Assembly (NCBI GenBank): GCA_007120615.1
Contig: SKNI01000107.1
Span: forward strand, 1-12,507
From: Myxococcales bacterium
GTDB taxonomy: Bacteria > Myxococcota_A > Bradymonadia > Bradymonadales > Bradymonadaceae
Length of the DNA stretch: 12,507 nucleotides
Direction: 5' to 3'
In this document: piece by piece, positions 6,370 through 12,507 of the stretch
How positions within the stretch are numbered: position 1 is the stretch's first letter
Layout: each line of letters begins with the position of its first letter
The notes under the pieces: generated by a model
The model's input: the letters and a program-made list of their open reading frames with translations, nothing else
What the model was told of the DNA's origin: nothing
Databases searched by the model: none
Made by a program: the position numbers and the translations under genes

Positions 6370-8190
6370 ATGCCACATATTTCCACTTTCACCCTTTTTA
6401 CTGCTATCTCCCTGGCAGTCTCACTGACTCTCTCCGGTTGCACCACGGATCTGGACATCGAAAACCTGAGGTTTGGTTGCGAGGAAGACGGCGACTGCGG
6501 ATCGGGATACGTCTGTGCCCCTGCCGCGGACGGCCGAAGCAGCTGTCAGCCCGAGGGCCAGGTCTTTACACCCGATGCGGGAGATCTCGACGCCGAGCCC
6601 GACACGGAACCAGACACTGAACCAGACGCCGAACCCGACGCTCAGGACGCCGACGATGTAGAAGACGCCGACGTCGAGGTCGAGACCTGGTACGACGATA
6701 TCGTATTTCTCTCTGCCGCAGACTCCGGCGACGATGAGAACTCCGGCGTCGCCCCCGATAGCCCGGTGAGCTCCTTTGCGCACGCCGTGAACATCGCCAG
6801 AGATGAGGGCCGAAGCGTCCTCTATCTCTCCCAGGGCGCCCACACCGTCGACGCCATCGTCGATTTTCCCTTGAGTATCCTGGGCGGCCGAGACGAGGCC
6901 GCCGACTGGGACGAGACCGAAGAAAACAGCACCCTGAGCCCCTCAGACTTCGCTGAATTCGGCGACGGCGGCATCATCACCACCCTGGTCATCACTCGCG
7001 ACGAGGACGATCGGGGCGAGGAAGCGCTGCTGTCGAATCTCTTGATTCGCGGCCCAACCATTCCCGAGAGCGCCGGCGCCTCGGTGGCGACTCTGCGCAT
7101 CTCTCATGTCGACGAAGACGCGCTTCGCGTCGAGAATAGCGAGATTCACGGCGGAGTAGCCGCTCAAGGCCTGGCCGGTCGTCCCGGAGATCCGGGCACC
7201 ACCGCCAACTCCGGGGAGCCCGGCGACGACCACACCAACGCCGTCTACACCGACAATCCAGTCTCCGGCGGCGCCGGCGGCGCCCTCACCCAATGCGCTC
7301 ACGGCGGCAGTTCCGGCTTCGGCGGCAACGGAGGGGCCAGCCTCGGATGCAGTTATGACCTGGGCGACTCCCACGGTGAAAGCGGATGGACTGGCCGCTT
7401 CATCACCGACGGGGCCGACGGCGGCGGGGGCGGCGAGGGCGGGCGTAATCGATGTCAATCAGCGGATCCCTTAGAATTATCCGGCGACCCCGGCGCCCCT
7501 GGAGAGCCAGGCGCTCACGGCACCGGCGGCGACCGCGGTGGCTCCTCGGTGGGAGCCTTCGACGAGGGCGGCCTGTGGAGTTCTTCGGCGCTCGGACAAC
7601 CGGGAGCCCACGGCGAACCCGGAGGCGGCGGCGGGGGCGGCGGCGCCGGCGGTGGTCGCTATGGCAGCAGCAATAGCTTTTATTTCGCGGGCTCCGGCGG
7701 CGGCGGCGGCTCTGGCGGCTGCGGCGGCGCCAGCGGCCAACCCGGCGGTCCCGGTGGAGCCTCCTTTTCGGTGCTCTTGATCGACGCCCAGGCGACCGTT
7801 GAAAACGTGGAAATCCACGCCGGTGCCGGTGGCGCAGGCGGCGAGGGCGGCGCTTCCGGTTGCGGCTCCCCCGGCGGCGAGGGCGGCGGTGGGGGAGAAG
7901 GAAATCCCAACCGAAGCCAACCGGGAAACCCCGGTGGCAACGGCGGAAACGGCGGAAACGGTGGCGGTGGCGCCGGCGGACACGGCGGCCCCACCATCGG
8001 CATTGCTCTCGTCGACGCTTCCCAATACCAGGCTGCCGAACTCCAACTTCACGACTTTGACGACGGCTCCCCCGGCGGGGACGGCGGCACCGACGAATGC
8101 GATAACGCCAATCCGGAGTCCGGTGATATCGCCGGCACGTCGGGACCCCGAGGTTCAATCAACGAAGAGGTCAATTTTGACGATCTATAA
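6370..8190 (+). CDS. Glycine-rich beta-helix surface lipoprotein (paralog A)
   Basis: Predicted 606-aa lipoprotein; function unknown, probably a surface scaffold or adhesin. The signal peptide ends at LTLSGC (Cys24); its n-region is unusual in having only His3 as a possible positive charge. Cysteines 37, 43, 49 and 59 form a small domain with the same spacing as in the paralog at 9019. An Asp/Glu/Pro linker (68-106) leads to a pectin-lyase-like part (107-262: DDIVFLSA, APDSPVSSF, LYLSQGAHTVDAIVDFPLSILGG). The glycine-rich region (262-576) has two Gly clusters (one of eight Gly, 418-425), a short G-X-Y stretch (372-389), and hydrophobic strands at 465-485 and 542-549. Six cysteines (309, 327, 362, 451, 498, 577) match the paralog. 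The longer frame from 6208 is rejected because it reads through the palindromic element and the promoter. Only a weak ribosome binding site precedes ATG 6370. Confidence 0.88.
   Translation: MPHISTFTLFTAISLAVSLTLSGCTTDLDIENLRFGCEEDGDCGSGYVCAPAADGRSSCQPEGQVFTPDAGDLDAEPDTEPDTEPDAEPDAQDADDVEDADVEVETWYDDIVFLSAADSGDDENSGVAPDSPVSSFAHAVNIARDEGRSVLYLSQGAHTVDAIVDFPLSILGGRDEAADWDETEENSTLSPSDFAEFGDGGIITTLVITRDEDDRGEEALLSNLLIRGPTIPESAGASVATLRISHVDEDALRVENSEIHGGVAAQGLAGRPGDPGTTANSGEPGDDHTNAVYTDNPVSGGAGGALTQCAHGGSSGFGGNGGASLGCSYDLGDSHGESGWTGRFITDGADGGGGGEGGRNRCQSADPLELSGDPGAPGEPGAHGTGGDRGGSSVGAFDEGGLWSSSALGQPGAHGEPGGGGGGGGAGGGRYGSSNSFYFAGSGGGGGSGGCGGASGQPGGPGGASFSVLLIDAQATVENVEIHAGAGGAGGEGGASGCGSPGGEGGGGGEGNPNRSQPGNPGGNGGNGGNGGGGAGGHGGPTIGIALVDASQYQAAELQLHDFDDGSPGGDGGTDECDNANPESGDIAGTSGPRGSINEEVNFDDL
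8167..8170 (+). promoter_or_regulatory. Ribosome binding site for TTG start at 8177
   Basis: GAGG, inside the last codons of the upstream gene, sits 6 nt before TTG 8177. This supports a TTG start and translational coupling. The nearby ATG at 8190 is out of frame with the protein and yields only 14 codons. Confidence 0.6.
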
Positions 8191-9037
8191 TGCTCGCTCG
8201 ATCTCTTTTCTCTTCTCCCTGGTCGCTCTCTTGACCTTTGCTTTCCCCGGCTTCGTCTGCGCCGAAGAAGACCCCGAGAACGAAGCGCCCAGAACCGAAG
8301 ACGGCCGCCTGATCATCGAGCCCTCTCCGGAGCAGATCCGCCTCAATGAACAGGCCGTCGAAGCCCTGGCTGATTACAACGCCGATCGCGCCGTGACGCT
8401 TTTGGAAGCGGCCTACGAGCTGGGTCCCATCAATATCATCGCTCTCAACCTCGGCCGCGCCTATCAGCGGGCCGGTGAGTGCGAAAAGGCTCACGATTTG
8501 CTCCAGGAGCTGCCGAACCTGGCGGTAATCGAAGTGCCTCCGCCGGAGATGATCGAAAATAGGGCCAGTGAATATATGGCGGAGATCGAAGAATTCTGCT
8601 GGGTCGACGACGAAGATGACTCCGAGCCCACGGAGCCCGCCGAACGAGATGATGAGCTCATTCGCCCGGGCCACGAAGATTCTCTCGAAACCCCCTATTC
8701 AACCTACGGCTATATCGGGCTGGGTTCCGGCGCTGCTCTGGCCGCCACCAGCCTCGGACTCCACCTCTACGCTCGCTCCCAACGAAATCTGGTCACCGGC
8801 CCGGACTCCTTCGACGACGGCCTCAACACTCGAGTCACCAGAAGCGAAGCGCTGGACATCGAATCTCGGGCCAACCTCTTCGACTCCATCGCCCTGGGCT
8901 CCGCCATCACCGGCGGGGTGCTCATCAGCACCGGAATCTACCTACTGGTCGCCGGCCAAGATCTGGCCGAACCCTCTTCTTTCGCCCTCACCTGGCATCC
9001 CGAATATCAAGGTATCCAATGGTCCACTTCATTTTGA
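8177..9037 (+). CDS. Exported TPR protein with two hydrophobic segments
   Basis: A 286-aa envelope protein of unknown function. Residues 1-29 are a Sec signal peptide (R7, then a hydrophobic run ending FVCA, likely cleaved before EEDPE). Residues 52-113 fit tetratricopeptide helices (NEQAVEALADYNADRAVTLLEAA, NIIALNLGRAYQRAGECEKA), a protein-protein interaction fold. An acidic disordered stretch follows (144-170). Two glycine-rich hydrophobic segments (about 178-198 and 237-259) could be membrane helices; between them lies a charged loop. It starts 14 nt before the end of paralog A and ends 19 nt inside paralog B, so it is expressed with both glycine-rich lipoproteins and may anchor or help export them. 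This layout of signal peptide, TPR and C-terminal hydrophobic pair is common in myxobacterial-type genomes. The start is TTG with GAGG 6 nt upstream; no in-frame ATG serves. Confidence 0.8.
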   Translation: MTIYNARSISFLFSLVALLTFAFPGFVCAEEDPENEAPRTEDGRLIIEPSPEQIRLNEQAVEALADYNADRAVTLLEAAYELGPINIIALNLGRAYQRAGECEKAHDLLQELPNLAVIEVPPPEMIENRASEYMAEIEEFCWVDDEDDSEPTEPAERDDELIRPGHEDSLETPYSTYGYIGLGSGAALAATSLGLHLYARSQRNLVTGPDSFDDGLNTRVTRSEALDIESRANLFDSIALGSAITGGVLISTGIYLLVAGQDLAEPSSFALTWHPEYQGIQWSTSF

Positions 9038-10902
9038 ATCGACGAGCCGTCTTCTCCACGTTCCTCCTTATCGCAGCAGCAGCTCTGCTCTTTTCGGCCT
9101 GCTCCTCACAGGACGTTCGCGTCAACAGCGAAACTCCCTGTGACAGCGACCGGGACTGCGATCCCGGCTACGACTGCATAGAGAACCGAGACGGTGAATT
9201 GACCTGCCAGGCGGTCGACGGCGACGGCGACCAGGAGTTGGACGCCGGCACTGACGCCGATGGCGACTCTGATCCCGACACGGGCGGCGATACCGAAGTG
9301 GACGCCGGAGACTCCGATCCCGACACCGGCGGTGATACCGACCCCGACACCGGAGACTCCGACCCTGACGCCGGAGACTCTGATACTGACGCCGACACCG
9401 GCCCCGACGGCGACTGGTGGGACGACATCATCTTCGTCTCCCCTGAAGGCGGCAATATCGCCTCCGGTACAGCCCCCGACTCTCCCGTTCGCACTCTGGA
9501 GCAGGGGCTCGTCCGGGCTGAAGAGCACCAACGGTCCACGATTTATCTCGACGAAGGCACCTACACCATCGAGCGCATCATCGACTTCCCCGTCAGCATC
9601 CACGGCGGTCGACTCGGCGAGAACGACTGGGACGAAGGCGGCGAGAAGAGCATCATCGAGCCCGGCGACTTCGCCGAATACGGCGACGGCGCAATGGTCA
9701 CTACCTTGATCATCGATCGAAGCGACGACTCCACCACCCAAGCCACACTCTCCAACCTCCATATTTTGCCTCCCGCAACGCCCGACGAAGTAGGCGCCTC
9801 GGTGGCCACCGTCAGAATTCACGACGCCGACGAAGGGGCGCTCTTCATCATCGATTCTCGTATCGAGGGTGGCATCGCCGCGGATGGGGAAGCCGGCACC
9901 AACGGTTCCGCCGGAAATAACGGAAATACCGGCGCCGAAGGCCTCGGTCCCATCGACACCAATATCGACATCCGCCCCGGCGGCTCGGGAGCTCTGTCCA
10001 CCTGCGGCGCTGGACACGGCGGCGACGGCGGTGATGCTCGCGAATGCTATACGTTTCAGTCCGGCGAGGATGGAAGCGACGGCTTCGACTCCGGCGCAGC
10101 CGACGGCGGTCCGGGAGGCGACGGCGGCGATCACGATTGCCACACATTTCAGGGCCAACCCGACGACGGACAAGATGGGCAGCCCGGACAACCAGGTGCC
10201 CACGGCGCTTCCGGTCAAACGGCAGCAGCATCGGCCGGGGAACTCTCCGCCGACGGAACCTGGATCCAACCCCAGGGAGAAGCCGGTCAGGCTGGCGAAG
10301 CCGGTGGCGGTGGCGGTGGTGGCGGTGCGGGCGGATCGAGTCATCAAAATGAAACCCGCTTTGGCTCCTCCGGCGGCGGTGGCGGCTCCGGCGGATGTAC
10401 CTCGGAAGCCGGAACCCCCGGAACCCCCGGTGGCGCTGCTTTCACCGTCATTCTCATCGAGTCTACCGTCGAATTCGAGAGCGTCGACATCGTCGCCGGA
10501 CAGGGCGGCGCGGGCGGCGACGGCGGAATCGGTGGATGCGGCGGGGCCGGCGGACAGGGCGGCTGTGGTGGATCGAATAACCCCCAGACCATCGATAATT
10601 GCGCCACCTCCAATGGCATGTCCAACTCCGGCCAGGCCGGTCGCGGCGGAAGCGGCGGTCCCGCCGGAAACGCAGGCGGCGGCGCCGGCGGAAACGGCGG
10701 TTCCGCCATCGGTATCGCCCTTCTGGACGGAGCCATCGAAGGCAGCGTCTCCTCGGCTATCGACTATATCGACTTTGAAGCCACTCGAGGCGGAAGCGGC
10801 GGCCTAAACGGCACCGCCGGTACAGCCGACTGTCCCGCCTTTGACGGTCAGGCAGCGGATCCGGCGCCGGCCGGTGAAGTTCACGAGCAGGTGGCGTTTT
10901 AA
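9019..10902 (+). CDS. Glycine-rich beta-helix surface lipoprotein (paralog B)
   Basis: A 627-aa paralog of the protein at 6370. The signal peptide has RR at 8-9 and a lipobox-like FSAC (Cys28; Phe at -3 is non-standard). Cysteines 41, 47, 53 and 63 repeat the 6-6-10 spacing of paralog A. A long acidic linker (67-131) of DSDPDTGGDT-type repeats follows. Residues 132-286 align with A throughout (WWDDIIFVS, APDSPV, IDFPVSIHGGR, DFAEYGDG, VGASVATVRI). The glycine-rich region (287-606) keeps the eight-Gly run (429-436), a short G-X-Y run (384-398) and strands AFTVILIESTVEFESVDI (474-491) and AIGIALLD (563-570). It shares six cysteines (329, 343, 374, 460, 507, 605) and adds two (516, 528). ATG 9019 overlaps the preceding gene by 19 nt, with AAGG 6 nt upstream. 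A dispersed repeat starts 2 nt after its stop. Confidence 0.9.
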   Translation: MVHFILNRRAVFSTFLLIAAAALLFSACSSQDVRVNSETPCDSDRDCDPGYDCIENRDGELTCQAVDGDGDQELDAGTDADGDSDPDTGGDTEVDAGDSDPDTGGDTDPDTGDSDPDAGDSDTDADTGPDGDWWDDIIFVSPEGGNIASGTAPDSPVRTLEQGLVRAEEHQRSTIYLDEGTYTIERIIDFPVSIHGGRLGENDWDEGGEKSIIEPGDFAEYGDGAMVTTLIIDRSDDSTTQATLSNLHILPPATPDEVGASVATVRIHDADEGALFIIDSRIEGGIAADGEAGTNGSAGNNGNTGAEGLGPIDTNIDIRPGGSGALSTCGAGHGGDGGDARECYTFQSGEDGSDGFDSGAADGGPGGDGGDHDCHTFQGQPDDGQDGQPGQPGAHGASGQTAAASAGELSADGTWIQPQGEAGQAGEAGGGGGGGGAGGSSHQNETRFGSSGGGGGSGGCTSEAGTPGTPGGAAFTVILIESTVEFESVDIVAGQGGAGGDGGIGGCGGAGGQGGCGGSNNPQTIDNCATSNGMSNSGQAGRGGSGGPAGNAGGGAGGNGGSAIGIALLDGAIEGSVSSAIDYIDFEATRGGSGGLNGTAGTADCPAFDGQAADPAPAGEVHEQVAF

Positions 10903-10904
10903 CC

Positions 10905-11000
10905 GGAGCGCGGACGTCCCCGTCTCTTCATGGGACACATCGGACGAAAGACATTTTTGAACGCTATCGGCCGCAACCGCTATACAGAGTTTGGCGCCGA
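10905..11000 (+). repeat. Dispersed repeat, composite copy (GGACGTCC palindrome plus module B)
   Basis: It begins with GGAGCGCGGACGTCCCCGTC (10905-10924) and passes directly into TTCATGGGACACATCGG, ending TTTGGCGCCGA (10990-11000). Compared with 4602-4743 it lacks the A-GCGC-T hairpin but keeps the rest. It starts 2 nt after the TAA of the operon's last gene. From 11001 to 11114 I see no gene or clear regulatory site. Confidence 0.85.
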
Positions 11001-11114
11001 GGCAAAAAGTAGGCGGCGATCGGAAGTCTTATATTGGTCCCCCCACAACGTCTGGCGCCGCAGCCCTCGTATACACTATTTCTCGTTCGATCTCGCCAAT
11101 GATGAAGATAATTT

Positions 11115-11140
11115 GGGTGACGATTGCGTAACGATCACCC
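11115..11140 (-). terminator. Possible terminator hairpin overlapping the thioredoxin stop
   Basis: On the minus strand, GGGTGA pairs with TCACCC, extended by CG/CG across one bulged T. The stem starts in the last Gly codon and contains the TGA stop. No T-tract follows, so this is only a weak candidate; it might instead slow or bound transcription between the two convergent units. Confidence 0.35.
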
Positions 11141-11503
11141 GAAGAGGCGTTTGAAAAAGCCCTCTCCTTTCGCCCGGGAGCTGAGTCGTTTGGCGTGACG
11201 CTCCAGACTATTCGCATTCTGGGAGCCCACCAGCACGTCCTGAATCTCGCCGTTATGGACCACGACCACCGTGGGCAGAGATCTCACGTTGAAAGCAGCG
11301 CTGAGGTCGGGATGGTCTTCGGTATTCACCTTCAGAAACTCTACGGGCTCATCCTTCATGGCTTCGGCGGTGGCCTCAAAATGGGGAGCCATCGCCCGGC
11401 ACGGTCCGCACCAGGGCGCCCAGAAGTCGATGATCGCCGCCGGTCCGCCTTCCTGCATTAAGTTCTCAATTTCTTGTTGGGTGGTGATATCTTTTGTGGG
11501 CAT
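11135..11503 (-). CDS. Thioredoxin with basic C-terminal extension
   Basis: A 122-aa thioredoxin-fold protein, probably a cytosolic protein disulfide reductase working with thioredoxin reductase. The active site WCGPC is at 31-35 within FWAPWCGPC, followed by the helix RAMAPHFEATAEAM. VNTEDHPDL (59-67) matches the usual KVNVDENP segment, and the cis-proline is in SLPT (Pro77). It is about 15 residues longer than E. coli thioredoxin. The extra tail, RLSSRAKGEGFFKRLFG, is basic with a hydrophobic end and could touch a membrane or partner. There is no signal peptide. The start is ATG 11503, with GAGGA (11514-11510) 6 nt upstream; a TTG codon just before it is not needed. The upstream gene on the same strand is 110 nt away, so an operon is possible but not shown. 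Confidence 0.93.
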   Translation of the reverse strand: MPTKDITTQQEIENLMQEGGPAAIIDFWAPWCGPCRAMAPHFEATAEAMKDEPVEFLKVNTEDHPDLSAAFNVRSLPTVVVVHNGEIQDVLVGSQNANSLERHAKRLSSRAKGEGFFKRLFG

Positions 11504-11571
11504 CAAAAATCCTCGCGGGTTTCAGGTATCAGTGTAGCATGTGAATCGAAGCACAGATTATCTATCGGTTG

Positions 11572-11612
11572 GATGCTGATAGTGACAATAAGGTTTCGTT
11601 TCAGATGCTGAT
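11572..11612. repeat. Paired 9-bp direct repeats upstream of thioredoxin gene
   Basis: GATGCTGAT occurs at 11572-11580 and 11604-11612, 32 bp apart (about three helical turns), in the 110-nt spacer upstream of the thioredoxin gene. Between them, on the minus strand, lies TTGTCA, a possible -35; the nearest good -10-like hexamer (GATAAT) is 20 nt from it. A role as operator is speculative. Confidence 0.3.
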
Positions 11613-11613
11613 T

Positions 11614-12108
11614 CTATAGAGCGCGAATCCCGATCATCTGCAACGACATGCCCACCACTTCGAATTGAAATTCATCGCCTCGGCCTTCGACCTTAACACT
11701 GAGGCCATCTTCGGCGCGGGCGATGACCAGCTCCACTAGGCCTCCCGGGCCCAGGCCGCTGGCCTTGAAATCCTCGATCATCGACAGTCGCAGCTGAATC
11801 TCGAGACGGCTCGCGCCTTCGTCCCAGTCCGGACGGGGATGATCGGGAAACCTACTCAACTCGCCGCGAATCTCCCAGCTCAAGCCTCGCTCCGCGACGC
11901 GCAGCTCCCGAAGCTCGAAGTCCTCAAGGGGCGGCTCCTCGTCGTAGAGCCCCTCCAGGGCCCGGCCATTCGTCAATTTCTGGGTCCACCAATCTTCCAT
12001 CGCACGCTCCAGCTCGTTGTAGGGCGCGACGATAGCATGGTTGGACTCGGTCAAAAAGACGTCCCTCGGAGCGACTTCCCCCTTGCCCTCATCCCGCTTC
12101 GCGGCCAT
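11614..12108 (-). CDS. Hypothetical protein
   Basis: A 164-aa protein I do not recognise. It has no signal peptide, no membrane segment and no cysteine. The N-terminal third is charged (AAKRDEGKGEV) and includes an aromatic helix (ELERAMEDWWTQKL). The rest alternates hydrophobic and charged residues in a beta-strand pattern (DFELRELRVAERGLSWEIRGEL, RLEIQLRLSMI, LVELVIARAEDGLSVKVEG, FQFEVVGMSL), suggesting a small beta-rich cytosolic fold. It is divergent from the glucan phosphorylase gene and lies upstream of thioredoxin on the same strand. ATG 12108 is chosen over an in-frame TTG at 12120; neither has a clear ribosome binding site. Coding is supported by the intact frame, which spans the whole space between neighbours. 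Confidence 0.7.
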   Translation of the reverse strand: MAAKRDEGKGEVAPRDVFLTESNHAIVAPYNELERAMEDWWTQKLTNGRALEGLYDEEPPLEDFELRELRVAERGLSWEIRGELSRFPDHPRPDWDEGASRLEIQLRLSMIEDFKASGLGPGGLVELVIARAEDGLSVKVEGRGDEFQFEVVGMSLQMIGIRAL

Positions 12109-12167
12109 GATATGCGACAATCTTTTGTGATGTTAACTCCATGCCTGATGCCAAGAGGAATATGCCG

Positions 12168-12507
12168 ATGCCCACTTCACCCTTATTAATCGATCAACTT
12201 CGGGAAATCACTCGCAATATGTGGTGGTGCTGGCACCCCGAGATCTGGCAGATTTTTGAGGCCATCGATGTTCAATTATGGCGAGATACGAACCAGAACC
12301 CGATAGCCTTTCTGGAGACCATCGATGATGAGAAGTTGGCCGAGAAGGTCCGAGAGGGAGCCCTGGCCAGTCGAATTCAACAGGCAGTCAGAAGACTTCG
12401 CGACTATGTGGAGCACGCCGGTCCCCAGGCGAATATGGTAGCCGGCCCCCTTCATCAGGCGCCGGTGGCCTATTTTTGCGCCGAATTCGGCCTCCACGAG
12501 TCGTTGC
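12168..12507 (+). CDS. glgP: Alpha-glucan phosphorylase, N-terminal part (runs off window)
   Basis: The first 113 residues of an alpha-glucan (glycogen/maltodextrin) phosphorylase of the shorter TIGR02094-type family, which releases glucose-1-phosphate from glucan chains in the cytosol. Residues 11-30 (LREITRNMWWCWHPEIWQIF) are the typical DUF3417-like start, followed by EAIDVQLWRDTNQNPIAFL. Residues 99-113 (PVAYFCAEFGLHESL) match the conserved AYFSAEFG segment that precedes the catalytic domain; Cys replaces the usual Ser. The gene is cut by the window end. ATG 12168 is preferred, with GAGG (12155-12158) 9 nt upstream; in-frame ATG 12162 and 12141 are alternatives with worse spacing or no site. 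It is divergent from the hypothetical gene, leaving 59 nt between start codons. Confidence 0.92.
   Translation, partial: MPTSPLLIDQLREITRNMWWCWHPEIWQIFEAIDVQLWRDTNQNPIAFLETIDDEKLAEKVREGALASRIQQAVRRLRDYVEHAGPQANMVAGPLHQAPVAYFCAEFGLHESL

Noticed and set aside
7150..8100. Collagen-like protein
   Set aside because: Only five or six consecutive G-X-Y triplets occur in each paralog; most of the glycine pattern is GGxGG, so a collagen triple helix is not supported.
7403..8158. Long minus-strand open frames opposite the glycine-rich genes
   Set aside because: Arg/Pro- or Ala-rich shadow frames caused by GGC-rich codons; no start signals or recognisable domains.
8190..8234. TAATG stop-start overlap with ATG at 8190
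   Set aside because: The frame ends after 14 codons. The signal peptide and TPR protein are in the frame started by TTG 8177, which has a good ribosome binding site.

Overview
The window looks like chromosome of a GC-rich, Gram-negative bacterium that makes many surface lipoproteins. Four genes encode lipobox signal peptides, and one of them combines thrombospondin type-3 calcium repeats, a von Willebrand A-like domain, a MopE-type 'CDGxDNNC' motif and knottin-like cysteine clusters. Acidic linkers of Asp, Glu, Pro and Thr and glycine-rich exported proteins add to this. Such a set is typical of Myxococcota and Bradymonadales-type (former Deltaproteobacteria) genomes. That placement is inference from protein style; no rRNA or other taxonomic marker is present.

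Layout. 1-254: non-coding, with a 42-nt homopyrimidine tract. 255-2360 (+): multidomain VWA/TSP3 lipoprotein. 2368-2395: symmetric terminator shared with the convergent gene 2405-3790 (-), a duplicated parallel beta-helix lipoprotein. 3808-4128: non-coding, holding a promoter for the minus-strand lipoprotein. 4129-4548 (+): small DUF5684-like membrane protein. 4561-4932: a dense cluster of nested palindromes and dispersed repeats. 4949-6199 (+): flavoprotein of the HI0933/BaiN-RdsA family, whose longer open frame starts inside the repeat cluster. 6211-6287: another palindromic element, followed at once by a good sigma70 promoter (6295-6323).

6370-10902 (+) is a tightly overlapped three-gene operon. 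Two paralogous glycine-rich lipoproteins (6370-8190 and 9019-10902) flank a small exported TPR/membrane protein (8177-9037). The overlaps of 14 and 19 nt and the shared promoter suggest coupled expression, so the three products probably act together at the cell envelope. This operon is the best candidate for an undescribed system. 10905-11000 is a further copy of the dispersed repeat, 2 nt after the operon's stop codon.

The right end is housekeeping-like: a thioredoxin with a basic tail (11135-11503, -), an unrecognised small protein (11614-12108, -), and, divergently, the start of an alpha-glucan phosphorylase (12168 to the window end, +).
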